Below are positions 26,725-35,956 of a DNA stretch of 53,836 nucleotides, in pieces. Under the pieces are notes generated by a model. The model searched no databases. It was not told where the DNA came from and saw only the letters and a program-made list of their open reading frames with translations. Every line of letters begins with the position of its first letter. Within the stretch, counting starts at the first letter, position 1. Position numbers and translations under genes: made by a program. The stretch comes from Phormidium tanganyikae FI6-MK23 (GTDB lineage: Bacteria; Cyanobacteriota; Cyanobacteriia; Leptolyngbyales; Leptolyngbyaceae), in contig JAHHHU010000027.1 in the NCBI GenBank assembly GCA_019359175.1, positions 1-53,836 on the forward strand, read 5' to 3'.

Positions 26725-28149
26725 ATGACTGCTGTGCCCCTTCCTCGTCCCTCTTCTCAACCCCCTGAGCGCAACAACTCAGGTTCCCCCGATGTTACGC
26801 CAGTGTTTGCCCTCAAGGAACTGGTGGCACGTCTCAATCGAGAGCAGCATAAAATTCAAGATTTGCTGAGTTCGCTCGGTTTTGCGCTTCGGAGTTTTAG
26901 CAATTTAAATCAATTTCTGGAACTGATTCCGCTGATGGCGAGTCGGGTTACTGATGCTGACGGTGGAGCGCTGATTTTGTTCCGCCCCAATGGTCAGGTG
27001 AAATTAGAGCGCCTGCATTGTCAGGATGCGGTGTGGGGTCAGGAATTGCGTAAAGGACTGGAGATCGCCACGCGTCAGATTACTGCATCTCTAACAGGAC
27101 TGCCACCCGGTGAAGCATTAGCCCGATCGACACAAGTCGTTGCGATGCTCGATCATCAAATCACTCGGCATTTAGGCGGTGCAATCCAAATTTTTGGAAC
27201 TGGAATTCTCGTTAGAAACAACGAACGCGGTCGGCTCTACGTCTTTAGTCGAGAACCCGATTATGCCTGGACAGAAACGCGCCAAAAACTCGTGCGGCTC
27301 GTGGCGGATCAAACAGCAGTCGCGATCGAGAATGACGAACTCACGGTCGAACTGAAGAAAAAAGAACGACTCGATCGCGAACTCGAAATCGGAGCTGATA
27401 TTCAGCTTCGTCTCTTACCGCGTCAATGTCCGGCGATCGATGGCATTGAACTCGCTGCCCTGTGTAAAACTGCGAACCGTGTAGGCGGCGATTATTACGA
27501 CTTTATTCCCGCTGATTATGGACAAACTCGCAAACCGAATCCGAATAACTCTGACGGAAAATGGAGTTTAGCGATCGGGGATGTGATGGGCAAAGGTGTG
27601 CCAGCGGGTCTAATCATGACGATGACGCGCGGAATGCTGCGGGCTGAAGTACTAAATGGTCACTCTCCAGCGCGAATTTTGCAGCATCTCAATCAGGTCA
27701 TGTATGCCGATTTAGAAAACTCGAATCGCTTTGTGACGCTGTTTTATTCTGAGTACGATCCGAAAACTCGCTTATTGTCTTATAGCAATGCGGCACACAA
27801 TCCGCCGCTACTCTGGCAGGCGGAAACGAATACGATCAAGCGCCTCGATACGCATGGAATGCTGATCGGTTTGGATATCGAAACTCAGTTCCAAGATGCT
27901 CAGATGCTATTGGAACCGGGAGACATCATCATCTACTACACCGATGGTTTTACCGATGCGGCAAATCAGTATGGACAACGGTTTGATGAGGAAAATCTGA
28001 TCAGTGCGTTTCGGTGGGCGTGTCAGCATTTCGACGATCCGCAGCAGATTCTAAAATATCTATTTGATTGTGTGCAGCAGTTTATCGGCGTGGGCAATCC
28101 GAACTCGGATGATATGACTTTGGTGGTGATGCGAGTTAAGCCTGTTTGA
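26725..28149 (+). CDS. GAF domain PP2C (SpoIIE/RsbU-type) serine/threonine phosphatase
   Basis: The 474-residue protein has a disordered Pro-rich N-terminus, then a GAF domain at about 45-205 (IPLMASRVTDADGGALILFR, RLVADQTAVAIENDEL). A short coiled coil follows, then a SpoIIE-type PP2C domain at about 230-474. Metal and catalytic motifs are intact: GGDYYDFI, LAIGDVMGKGVPAGLIMTM, YSNAAHNPPLLW, GDIIIYYTDGFTDAAN and NSDDMTLVVMRV. Proteins of this type dephosphorylate anti-anti-sigma factors or other Ser/Thr substrates in response to a GAF-sensed signal. The N-terminus lacks a receiver domain. Its promoter region carries the repeats at 26638-26707. Confidence 0.9.
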   Translation: MTAVPLPRPSSQPPERNNSGSPDVTPVFALKELVARLNREQHKIQDLLSSLGFALRSFSNLNQFLELIPLMASRVTDADGGALILFRPNGQVKLERLHCQDAVWGQELRKGLEIATRQITASLTGLPPGEALARSTQVVAMLDHQITRHLGGAIQIFGTGILVRNNERGRLYVFSREPDYAWTETRQKLVRLVADQTAVAIENDELTVELKKKERLDRELEIGADIQLRLLPRQCPAIDGIELAALCKTANRVGGDYYDFIPADYGQTRKPNPNNSDGKWSLAIGDVMGKGVPAGLIMTMTRGMLRAEVLNGHSPARILQHLNQVMYADLENSNRFVTLFYSEYDPKTRLLSYSNAAHNPPLLWQAETNTIKRLDTHGMLIGLDIETQFQDAQMLLEPGDIIIYYTDGFTDAANQYGQRFDEENLISAFRWACQHFDDPQQILKYLFDCVQQFIGVGNPNSDDMTLVVMRVKPV

Positions 28150-28192
28150 TTGAGAAACGACTCGCCAAGTTCATGCCTCGAATACCGTAACA

Positions 28193-28438
28193 TCACTGAG
28201 CAGGCACGATCTCTGGTTCTTGAAGCAACAAGAGCAAGCGACTCATCGAAATTGTTTCCATTGCATAAGTCATCCCTTGAGAATCGGCAAAATCAATCAG
28301 GCAAGCCTGATCATCAAATGTTATCAGTACGGTTCCAATCTGTCCGCGCCGTAGCAAAATTGGCTGATGTGTCGTCTTATAAGTTGCTGAAGTATTTTCC
28401 GTTAGCGCAACCACATCGTATTCTTGAAGGGCTGTCAT
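28193..28438 (-). CDS. DUF4926 domain protein
   Basis: This 81-residue protein has the DUF4926 pattern: an early EYDVVALTEN, then LRRGQIGTVLI and CLIDFADSQGMTYAM. These are small beta-barrel-like proteins found widely in cyanobacteria, often in toxin-antitoxin-like or accessory loci, with no known function. It is oriented against both neighbours and lies in the 400-bp gap between the PP2C gene and rsmB. A GGAG ribosome site precedes the ATG on the minus strand. Confidence 0.75.
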   Translation of the reverse strand: MTALQEYDVVALTENTSATYKTTHQPILLRRGQIGTVLITFDDQACLIDFADSQGMTYAMETISMSRLLLLLQEPEIVPAQ

Positions 28439-28557
28439 GAAAATCTCCTTGGCGATCTACAAGATGAAGTTGAGCATTTTTACCGTTGGGCAATTTCATT
28501 CAAAGCGTTCGGTCGATTGCTATTCTGGATAAGCCACTTTAGCATCACGCACGATCG

Positions 28558-29886
28558 TTGACTCAGAATCCCCGCCAACTCGCATTTCTCGCACTCCGGG
28601 TAATCCAAAAAGGAGCCTTTGCCGATGTTGCTGTTGATCAAGCCTTGCATCGCACTGATGTCACAGTTCTCGATCGACGATTGTTCACCGAATTAGTTTA
28701 CGGAACGATCCGCCGCCAGCGAACGCTAGATGCGCTGATCGATCAGTTTGCCAAAAAGAAAGATCAGCCGCCCGATCTGCGTTTGATTCTGCAACTGGGA
28801 TTGTATCAGCTGCGCTATCTTGACCAAATTCCAGCATCAGCCGCTGTGGATACCAGTGTTGAACTCGCAAAGCAAAATAAGCTAGGCGGACTAACGGGCG
28901 TTGTGAATGGACTATTGCGACAGTATTTGCGATCGCAAACAGTTCTCCATACCGATCCGCTACAACTCCCCGAAGATGCGATCGCGCGAATCGGAACCGT
29001 GCAAAGTTATCCCGATTGGATCGTGCAGGTATGGTGCGATCAATTCGGCATCGAGAACACCGAAAAGCTGTGTGAATGGATGAACCGCCCGCCGCAGATT
29101 CATTTACGAATCAACACTTTGAAGACCAGCCTTGATCAAGTTGAAGCGGCAATGCTGGCGCAAAATGTAAAAGTCGATCGCATTCCAAACTTACCTAATG
29201 CACTTCGATTACCTTCTGGCGCAGGTGCGATTCACAACTTACCCGGCTATACAGAAGGTTGGTGGATCGTGCAAGATAGTAGCGCTCAGTTTGTGAGCTA
29301 TCTCGTTGATCCACAACCGGGAGAGATTGTCGCAGATGCGTGTGCGGCTCCAGGTGGAAAAACAATGCACCTAGCGGAACTGATGCACGATCGAGGAATC
29401 GTCTGGGCGATCGATAAAACAGCATCTCGTTTGAAAAAACTCCAGCAAAATCTCGATCGCTTATCTCTCACTGCGATTCAAACCTTGACCTGTGATAGTC
29501 GCAATGTTCCACAGTTGAAAGGACAGTGCGATCGCGTTCTGGTTGACGCTCCTTGCTCTGGTCTTGGAACCTTAAACCGCCACGCTGATGCACGTTGGAG
29601 ACAAACTCCGCAAAGTGCGGCAGGACTTGCAATCCTTCAGCAAGAAATTCTCACCGAAGCTGCAACCTGGGTAAAACCACAAGGCGTATTAGTTTACTCA
29701 ACTTGTACTTTGAATCCGATTGAGAATGAAGCGGTTGTCGAGCAGTTTTTAGCAGAAAATCCACAATGGTCGATCGAACACTCTGATCTGCTTCCAGAAC
29801 TCACCACTTCAGAAGGTTGGATCAAAGTTCTGCCGCACTGCCACAATATGGACGGGTTCTTTATGGTCAGACTAAAACATGGATGA
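28558..29886 (+). CDS. rsmB: 16S rRNA (cytosine-967-C5)-methyltransferase RsmB
   Basis: The 442-residue protein has the N-terminal NusB-like RNA-binding domain (about 1-135: PRQLAFLALRVIQKGAFADV, LFTELVYGTIRRQRTLDALI) and a C-terminal Rossmann methyltransferase domain. SAM motif I is VADACAAPGGKTMHLAE. The two conserved cysteines are in VDAPCSGLGTL and in the catalytic YSTCTLNPIENE. The start is TTG at 28558: it is the only start codon between an in-frame TAG (28540) and the conserved PRQLAF. The stop overlaps the next gene by 8 bases, implying translational coupling with the TerB-like gene. Confidence 0.93.
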   Translation: MTQNPRQLAFLALRVIQKGAFADVAVDQALHRTDVTVLDRRLFTELVYGTIRRQRTLDALIDQFAKKKDQPPDLRLILQLGLYQLRYLDQIPASAAVDTSVELAKQNKLGGLTGVVNGLLRQYLRSQTVLHTDPLQLPEDAIARIGTVQSYPDWIVQVWCDQFGIENTEKLCEWMNRPPQIHLRINTLKTSLDQVEAAMLAQNVKVDRIPNLPNALRLPSGAGAIHNLPGYTEGWWIVQDSSAQFVSYLVDPQPGEIVADACAAPGGKTMHLAELMHDRGIVWAIDKTASRLKKLQQNLDRLSLTAIQTLTCDSRNVPQLKGQCDRVLVDAPCSGLGTLNRHADARWRQTPQSAAGLAILQQEILTEAATWVKPQGVLVYSTCTLNPIENEAVVEQFLAENPQWSIEHSDLLPELTTSEGWIKVLPHCHNMDGFFMVRLKHG

Positions 29887-30292
29887 TACAAAAACGCTGG
29901 TTAAAATCCTCATCGGAGTGGCTTGGCTCGACGGAAAAATCCAGCCCGAAGAACGATCGTATCTTCAGCGCATTGCTAAGGAAAAAGGAGTAGACAACGA
30001 TCGAGAAATTCAGCCGATTCTCTACGAACTGCGATCGGTCAAATCCGAAGAATGTTATCAGTGGGTACAAGACTATTTAGGCGAACATCCGACTTCGGAA
30101 CGCTGCCACCAATTGATCGAAGCGATCAGCGGATTAGTCTATATTGACGGCTCGATCGATAGTGAAGAAGCAAACCTACTTACACGACTTCAGATTCTCG
30201 AATCCGAACCCGCATCCAGTTTGCACACAAAAGTCATTGCAACAATTCGCAAGCTCTATCAGCATGGAGTCTCAAAAATTGAAAAGCTCTGA
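29879..30292 (+). CDS. TerB-like (DjlA N-terminal-type) helical protein
   Basis: The 137-residue, all-helical protein carries a duplicated acidic metal-binding pattern typical of TerB/TerB-C domains: GVAWLDGKIQPEERSYL at about 13 and GLVYIDGSIDSEEANLL at about 88. TerB domains bind divalent metal and occur in tellurite-resistance and membrane-stress proteins, but their biochemical role is uncertain. It overlaps the end of rsmB by 8 bases, so it is expressed with it. Its stop codon lies inside a stem-loop that also serves the opposing gene. Confidence 0.75.
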   Translation: MDDTKTLVKILIGVAWLDGKIQPEERSYLQRIAKEKGVDNDREIQPILYELRSVKSEECYQWVQDYLGEHPTSERCHQLIEAISGLVYIDGSIDSEEANLLTRLQILESEPASSLHTKVIATIRKLYQHGVSKIEKL

Positions 30293-30309
30293 ACGACAAT
30301 CCAGAGCTT
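30284..30309 (-). terminator. Intrinsic terminator of the psb35-like gene, overlapping the terB stop
   Basis: AAGCTCTG (30284-30291) pairs with CAGAGCTT (30302-30309). Read on the minus strand, the stem is followed by a T-rich run (TTCAATTTTT), which makes a good terminator for the gene ending at 30318. On the plus strand no T-run follows. Confidence 0.65.
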
Positions 30310-30317
30310 CGACTAAA

Positions 30318-30521
30318 TTAAATACCGGGCGTTTCTTCTTTTTGAACTTCAGGAACGACATCGGGGCGATCTTTATCTTCCCAACCGACGGGGCGCTTGG
30401 AGTTGTACCATGCGATCGATCCGATCGAAACGGCTGCAATAAAACCAACCACATAAACGGCTGTAAACGACGCCGGAAATTGCATTCCAGGCTTTGTTGC
30501 GACTTCTAATAGCAAATTCAT
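30318..30521 (-). CDS. Psb35-like photosystem II assembly protein
   Basis: A 67-residue protein with one transmembrane helix (FTAVYVVGFIAAVSIGSIAW) followed by the conserved motif YNSKRPVGWEDKDRPDVVP. I recognise this as like Psb35 (Synechocystis Ssl2148), a single-span protein associated with the CP47 assembly module of photosystem II. The attribution rests on motif memory only. GGAG lies 8 bases before the ATG. It is monocistronic, with a terminator immediately downstream. Confidence 0.6.
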   Translation of the reverse strand: MNLLLEVATKPGMQFPASFTAVYVVGFIAAVSIGSIAWYNSKRPVGWEDKDRPDVVPEVQKEETPGI

Positions 30522-30626
30522 GTAAAATGCTCCTTTGAATTTTTTACTAGCACCAGAGTATCAAAGCCATCATACCAGGGCATCTTTCGACAGTTCGATT
30601 CGTGACTGGAAATCGGGTAATTTGCC

Positions 30627-32987
30627 CTAGTTCCCAGGGGGAGGAAGGGGATCACTCGATGCAGGCGCAGGATCAGCCTCACTGGGGGCAACGGGTTCAG
30701 GGGCCGCAGGTTCAGGGGGAGGAGCGGCAGCGGGAGGTTCAGGAGGGGGAGCAGCTTGAGGCGGGGGGGCAGGTTCAGAATACCTTGGCTCTGAGTAAGT
30801 GGGTTCAGGCGCAGGTTCTTCGTAGTAGCGTCGTCTGCGGGGCTGTTCTTCTGTTGGGTCAGCCCCTTGACCCAGAGATCGAGTCCGATTCGGTTTCACA
30901 GGCTGCGCTTTGATCGTGCCCTTACGGTCTTCGATGTTGTTTGGAATTTCAGCGAATTTCTGCACGGGCATTCCCTGGACGGCTTCTTTCATGAATTCGT
31001 GCCAGGTGTAAGCCGCTGTGCCACTGCTTCCCCAGGTGGGCGAATTGTCATCGTTGCCCAGCCATACGCCTGTTACGAGTTGAGGCACGTAGCCGATAAA
31101 CCACAAATCACGCGCGTTCTCAGAGGTTCCAGTTTTTCCGGCAACGGGTCGATCGAGTTGTGCCGCGCGTCCGGTTCCAGCGGAAACCACACCCCGCATC
31201 ATCCAAGTTGTAATCGCAGTGGTTTCGGCATCTAAAACGCGCTTCGGTTTGAAGTTGGCATCGAAGAGAACTTTGCCTTTACGATCGACGACTCGCCGGA
31301 TCGCGTGAGGGGCAATGTAATTCCCTTGCGCTGCAAAAACGCCGTAAGCACTGGTTAATTCCAGCGGATTCACTTCATACGCACCGAGCGCTAGCGCATA
31401 AGTCGGCTCCATTTTTGAACCGATACCCAGACTGCGGGCGAGATTGATCACTGGCTCAAATCCGACATCAATTAGCACTTTTACGGCGATCACATTCACC
31501 GAACTGGTCAACGCCGATCGCATACTCAACCAGCCGGAATACTTGTTGCTGTAGTTTTTCGGCTGATAGCCATCGACCGTAAACCGTTCATCGAGATAAG
31601 ACCGATTGGGAGAAAATCCGGCTCCGATCGCGGTCGCATACACAAACGGTTTGAAGGTCGATCCCGGTTGCCGCTGTGCTTGAGTCGCGCGGTTAAACTG
31701 GCTGTCTTTGTAGAAATCGTAGCCGCCGACCATCGATCGAATTTCACCATTGCGCGGATCGATCGACACCAGTGCCGCTTGATTGAAGCCTTCAGCATTT
31801 CCATCGATCGTGATGGCATTTCTGATCGCTTTTTCTGCCACTTTTTGCCATTTCGCGTTCAGCGTCGTTTCAACCGTTACGCCCCCTGCCGCGATCGCTT
31901 CTTTGGGAACTAGTTTTTCAAGCTGCTGCTGAACGTAATAGGTGAAATAGGGCGACGTGCTTTGGATATTCTTTGGAGTACTCGGCTTAACTGCAAGTGT
32001 CTCTGCTTGTGCCGCCTGCGATTCTGCTTCGGTGATATATCCCGCGACGACCATTTTATCGAGAACTACGTTTCTCCGTTCCTGCGCCTTTTCTAAGCTC
32101 ACTAGCGGAGAATACAAACTCGGAGCGGGAGGCAATCCTGCGATCGTCGCCATTTCTCCAAGCGTCAACTGATCGACCGATTTACTGAAATAAATCCAAG
32201 CCGCATCCGCTACGCCGTAAGCATTTGACCCGAGATAAACGAAATTGAGATATTTTTCGAGAATCTGCTGCTTATCGACAGTGCGTTCAATCTTCTGAGC
32301 GATCAACGCCTCTCGCACTTTTCGACCAATACTGCGATCGTCTTGGTCGAGAAACACAATTCGCGACAACTGCTGCGTCAAAGTACTTCCACCTTCGACC
32401 ACATCGCGCGAGGTCAGATTGCGAAAAACCGCCCGCCCAATTCCTTGAACATCGATGCCGTTGTGATCGTAGAACCGCCGATCCTCAGAAGCCACAAATG
32501 CCTGAACCAAACGATTTGGGAGTTTGTCAACGGGCATTTTCTCTCTGGTTGCAGGCCCAAGTTGATGCAGGACTGAACCATCGGAGGCACGAATCGTCAA
32601 CGTTCCAGGACGAGCGAATGATTTGAGTTCAGCCGGATCAGGTAGGCTCTGGTCAACTCCGATCGAAGCGACTCGGAGCGCACCGATGCCCCCTAAAACC
32701 ACAACGCTACCAACAATCCAGTTTCGCGCCTTCCGCGCCTTCAGGGGTGCCGGAATCTTTTGCCCCAGCGCATCTAACCGAGTTGTTGCCCCATCTAGCC
32801 AGTTGCGAAATCCTGCCAAACGGGGATTCTCCATCAGCTTCACTACACTCCGCCGCGCCCGTTGTTTTCGGGTCGATCGAGATTTTCGCTTCCTTTCGTC
32901 GGTTCCGTCTGTCATGGAGTCCAGCCCTGTTGGGGATTGATCAATCTGGGTCGGTTTCCTGTTGCGCTTCGAGCTACCCTTTGCCAC
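30627..32987 (-). CDS. Class A penicillin-binding protein (PBP1A-type)
   Basis: A bifunctional peptidoglycan glycosyltransferase/transpeptidase of 786 residues from GTG 32987; an ATG at 32915 is an alternative start. The basic cytoplasmic N-terminus leads into a transmembrane segment (WIVGSVVVLGGIGALRVASI, about 88-107). The GT51 domain shows VASEDRRFYDHNGIDVQG and EGGSTLTQQLSR. The transpeptidase shows the SxxK motif in QPGSTFKPFVYA, SxN in SSVN and KTG in GKTGTSENA. All catalytic residues are present. The last ~85 residues are a Pro/Ala/Glu-rich low-complexity tail (EPAPPPQAAPPPEP), probably periplasmic. It faces chlG across a 260-bp gap with no recognisable content. Confidence 0.93.
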   Translation of the reverse strand: MAKGSSKRNRKPTQIDQSPTGLDSMTDGTDERKRKSRSTRKQRARRSVVKLMENPRLAGFRNWLDGATTRLDALGQKIPAPLKARKARNWIVGSVVVLGGIGALRVASIGVDQSLPDPAELKSFARPGTLTIRASDGSVLHQLGPATREKMPVDKLPNRLVQAFVASEDRRFYDHNGIDVQGIGRAVFRNLTSRDVVEGGSTLTQQLSRIVFLDQDDRSIGRKVREALIAQKIERTVDKQQILEKYLNFVYLGSNAYGVADAAWIYFSKSVDQLTLGEMATIAGLPPAPSLYSPLVSLEKAQERRNVVLDKMVVAGYITEAESQAAQAETLAVKPSTPKNIQSTSPYFTYYVQQQLEKLVPKEAIAAGGVTVETTLNAKWQKVAEKAIRNAITIDGNAEGFNQAALVSIDPRNGEIRSMVGGYDFYKDSQFNRATQAQRQPGSTFKPFVYATAIGAGFSPNRSYLDERFTVDGYQPKNYSNKYSGWLSMRSALTSSVNVIAVKVLIDVGFEPVINLARSLGIGSKMEPTYALALGAYEVNPLELTSAYGVFAAQGNYIAPHAIRRVVDRKGKVLFDANFKPKRVLDAETTAITTWMMRGVVSAGTGRAAQLDRPVAGKTGTSENARDLWFIGYVPQLVTGVWLGNDDNSPTWGSSGTAAYTWHEFMKEAVQGMPVQKFAEIPNNIEDRKGTIKAQPVKPNRTRSLGQGADPTEEQPRRRRYYEEPAPEPTYSEPRYSEPAPPPQAAPPPEPPAAAPPPEPAAPEPVAPSEADPAPASSDPLPPPGN

Positions 32988-33247
32988 AGTCGTGCCTCAC
33001 ACAAAAAAGCTGCGATTTTGCTGCTAGTTTTCCGCAAGAACCAGGCTTAACCCTTGTTACATTGACGGAAAGGAACTCCCGCGTCAACCGTGCTACCCCG
33101 AATTGAATATCTTCCAATGCGGAGTCAGAAGACATGGCAAAACTCGTAGAATTACTGACGATTAGTTTACAAGACTTTAGGAATTTTTCGATCGCGCTCC
33201 CCAGATTTTCTCGCTTGCGGTTTGTCATCCGGAGCGCGCGATCGATT

Positions 33248-34240
33248 TCACACGCCAGCGTGTCCAAGTGCTAGAGCCGTCACCAGCATCCCAAACACCA
33301 AAAACGGTTGGGCACTAGCTTGATATTTGACATCGTTCTGGATCGGATCACGCAGAAAGTACATATCCTGAAAGGTGATCTGCGGAATAATCAGCAGAAT
33401 CAACAACGTCGCGTACAGATTTTCATGCACCGACATCAAGTAACCCGCGACACCTGCTTGAAACACATCGATCATCAACACACAGATCCAAGCCGCTCTC
33501 GTCACGCCAAACACCACAGGCAGCGATTTCAGCCCTAATGTCCGATCGCCTTCGACGCTTTTGAAGTCATTGACGATCGCAATTCCCAATCCCGAAAAAC
33601 TGTAGAACAACGTCAGCGCAATAATCGTCGGATTCAGATCGCCGAACAGTGCGTGACCCGTCCACCACGGAATTGCAATATAGCTTGCACCGAGCGCATA
33701 GCAGCCCAGCCAGCCATTTTGCTTCAGTTTTAAAGGAGGCGCAGAGTAGATGTACGACAAAAATGATCCCGCAATCGCTAACACTGTAATCGTGGGGAAG
33801 TCGTGCCCTGCCCAGCGATCGAGAACATACGCCAACCCAACGCCACTAAACAGCAGCAGCCAAATTTGGATCACTACTTGCGGCAGCGGAATCGCGCCGG
33901 ATGGAATCGGGCGATAAGGCTCGTTAATGGCATCAATTTCTCGATCGTAGTAGTCGTTCATAATCTGCGTGTAGCCCGTGAGCAAAGGGCCCGCGAGCAG
34001 CATACAAGCCGCCGATTTCAGCACATCTTCTAAGACCCAGTGATAGTTCCCCGATGAAGCTGCACCGCAGAGAATTCCCCACATTAGCGGAATCCAGGTA
34101 ATCGGCTTCATCAGTTGCAGTCGAATCTTCCAAATCGAGGATTCTTTGACATCAGCCCCTTTCATACCGAGAAGTTGACGAGTTTTGGCAGAGCGATTTT
34201 TCGCTTGAGAGTTCGTGGTCAGGTCAGGAGAGTCAGTCAT
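33248..34240 (-). CDS. chlG: Chlorophyll synthase ChlG
   Basis: This UbiA-type membrane prenyltransferase joins geranylgeranyl- or phytyl-diphosphate to chlorophyllide, the last step of chlorophyll a synthesis. The 330-residue protein has the first Asp-rich motif in IMNDYYDREIDAINEPYRPI and the second in IVNDFKSVEGDRTLGLKSLP, with about eight to nine hydrophobic segments and a conserved N-terminal TRQLLGMKGA. Its start lies 7 bases after the stop of the Get3d-like gene on the same strand, so the two form an operon. Confidence 0.95.
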   Translation of the reverse strand: MTDSPDLTTNSQAKNRSAKTRQLLGMKGADVKESSIWKIRLQLMKPITWIPLMWGILCGAASSGNYHWVLEDVLKSAACMLLAGPLLTGYTQIMNDYYDREIDAINEPYRPIPSGAIPLPQVVIQIWLLLFSGVGLAYVLDRWAGHDFPTITVLAIAGSFLSYIYSAPPLKLKQNGWLGCYALGASYIAIPWWTGHALFGDLNPTIIALTLFYSFSGLGIAIVNDFKSVEGDRTLGLKSLPVVFGVTRAAWICVLMIDVFQAGVAGYLMSVHENLYATLLILLIIPQITFQDMYFLRDPIQNDVKYQASAQPFLVFGMLVTALALGHAGV

Positions 34241-34247
34241 AAGAATT

Positions 34248-35345
34248 TTAAAAAGAAATAATGAGGTAGCCGTCTTGGAATTTTGCGCCGCTCACAGGTT
34301 GTCCCCGCAGTGCGGCAGGCAAATCGATATTTCGTCGCTGATCACCTGCTTCGATCGTGATTTCCGTTCCGTACTGAGTCAGCTTGACTTGCTTTTTATC
34401 AAACCCCGGCAAGAATAAGCTTACTTTCCTTTCAGCGACATTGACCGCGATCGGGCGTGGCGCTTCAGCAGCCCGATCGAAGTCCGGTAACGCATCGATC
34501 AGCGGTTGCCAATCGTTGACCGCCTGAATCGGAATCGTAGAAACCGAGAGCAGCTGAAACGTTTCGCCTAGTGCAGCAGAATCGGTCGATCGATTAAGCA
34601 AAATGCCGCCCACGGTTAGCCCAACTTGTTGAGCGCTTCCCCAGAGATATTTTGCAGTTGCGATCGCGCTTTCGTCTTCGGTTGTGACCAAATAAGCCGC
34701 CATACGTTTCGGATCGTTGACCGCTTGCTTACCTTGCTCTAACAAGTCGTTCACTTGTCCGGTCGGTTGAGCAAAGTTATCCCCCGCAAAGTTGACGTTG
34801 GTAAAAATCGCACCCGCAACAGGTTGAATAAACGGTGATAACGTTCTGCCCAAATCCGAATCGACGAACACTTGACGAAACCGCCGAATATACCAGCTTG
34901 CCACTTCAGCCGTTCCGATCATTCTCAGCGTGTCCTGATTGCCTGCGCCATCGTACACGATCGCATCATAGCGATTACTTTGATTGAACTCCCGCAGCGC
35001 ATTCAGCGCCAGAAGCTGATCCAATCCTGGAAAAACTCCCAATTCTTGCCCAAACACATTTTTGAAAAACGGAGTGCGGAGATACTGCGCTTCAAGCTGT
35101 TTGACTTGATCCCAACTGCGTTCGAGGAGCGTCGTCGTCTGGAGTTGAACCGCACTCAAATTCGGCGCAATCTCTTGTGGATCAGCGCCCACCGTTGCCC
35201 CAACCGCCACCCCAAACGCCGGGCTCGAATCCTGTCCAACTAATAAAACGCGCTTACCTTGATTCGCAAACTTTTTTGCCGCTGCGACTGCAATCGTGGT
35301 GCGTCCAGTCCCGCCCTTACCCAAAAACGTCAATATAAAAGCCAT
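34248..35345 (-). CDS. Get3d-like ArsA/Get3-family ATPase with C-terminal alpha-crystallin domain
   Basis: The 365-residue protein begins MAFILTFLGKGGTGRTTIAV; the ATG at 35345 is preferred over a TTG two codons upstream. The P-loop is of the deviant ArsA/Get3 type, but the usual GKT lysine is Arg (GRTT), which is also a feature of cyanobacterial Get3d as I recall it. Other family traits are the A-loop-like YDAIVYDGAGNQDTLRMIG, the conserved RRFRQVFVDSDLG, and a C-terminal HSP20-like domain (about 290-365: KVSLFLPGFDKKQVKLTQYG, then EAGDQRRNIDLPAALRG). Get3d is the paralogue found in cyanobacteria and plastids; its client is unknown. It is the first gene of an operon with chlG, with only 7 bases between them. 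Confidence 0.82.
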   Translation of the reverse strand: MAFILTFLGKGGTGRTTIAVAAAKKFANQGKRVLLVGQDSSPAFGVAVGATVGADPQEIAPNLSAVQLQTTTLLERSWDQVKQLEAQYLRTPFFKNVFGQELGVFPGLDQLLALNALREFNQSNRYDAIVYDGAGNQDTLRMIGTAEVASWYIRRFRQVFVDSDLGRTLSPFIQPVAGAIFTNVNFAGDNFAQPTGQVNDLLEQGKQAVNDPKRMAAYLVTTEDESAIATAKYLWGSAQQVGLTVGGILLNRSTDSAALGETFQLLSVSTIPIQAVNDWQPLIDALPDFDRAAEAPRPIAVNVAERKVSLFLPGFDKKQVKLTQYGTEITIEAGDQRRNIDLPAALRGQPVSGAKFQDGYLIISF

Positions 35346-35464
35346 ATCCAATGCCCGAACAAATATAGAAGGAGCCAGAATCCAAAAACCGAGAATGTAA
35401 CTCCCGACCCTCGACTTCCAACTCCCTTATGGTATCTACTGCCTGAACTCTTAGAAACGATCGA

Positions 35465-35659
35465 TTAGTCGTATTGCTCTAATTCGTCTTCAAAGAACCA
35501 GGTCGAATACTTGTCTTCAAACTGAACTAACATCCCAACCCCTTTGCCGTCCACGACTTTGAATTGACGTACAACTCCAGTCGCTCCGAGCTTTTTAATC
35601 ACCTCTTGAGGCACACGATCGCGCAATCGACGAACGCGAACTTTTTGACCAATTTCCAT
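35465..35659 (-). CDS. DUF2862 small protein
   Basis: The frame opens with TTG at 35707, but the conserved N-terminus MEIGQKVRVRRLRDRVPQEV begins at ATG 35659, giving 64 residues. The rest (KKLGATGVVRQFKVVDGKGV, then FEDKYSTWFFEDELEQYD) fits DUF2862, an SH3-like beta-barrel family of cyanobacteria and plastids with no assigned function. It lies 120 bases upstream of the get3d-chlG operon on the same strand and could be its first gene. Confidence 0.75.
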   Translation of the reverse strand: MEIGQKVRVRRLRDRVPQEVIKKLGATGVVRQFKVVDGKGVGMLVQFEDKYSTWFFEDELEQYD

Positions 35660-35880
35660 TACTACTTTCAATACTTGACCATCCAGAAGTGTACCAGAAT
35701 GTTGCAACTTATTAAGCCCAGGTCAAGACTAAAGCCGTTGTCTACGGGGTCTGACCCCTCATCAACCCGGCTTAAAAAAGAATGTCAAGTGTGAGAACAC
35801 GATGAATTCGAAACGACTGACCTGACGCTATTGTTGAGACTTCTGAACGCAATTGAAGGAATTTTAGGGCAATCTACAAG

Positions 35881-35924
35881 GAGAATTGTGAAAGCAGACC
35901 CTTAAAGCTTCTTTCACAATTCTC
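35881..35924 (+). promoter_or_regulatory. 14-bp perfect stem-loop in the leader of the SH3 gene
   Basis: GAGAATTGTGAAAG (35881-35894) and CTTTCACAATTCTC (35911-35924) are exact inverted copies separated by 16 bases. The next gene starts at 35957, so the hairpin sits in its probable 5' leader or promoter. No T-run follows on either strand, so it is more likely an operator or leader structure than a terminator. Confidence 0.5.
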
Positions 35925-35956
35925 AAGCCTGGATTTGATCAGCGTGAGGCATCGCC

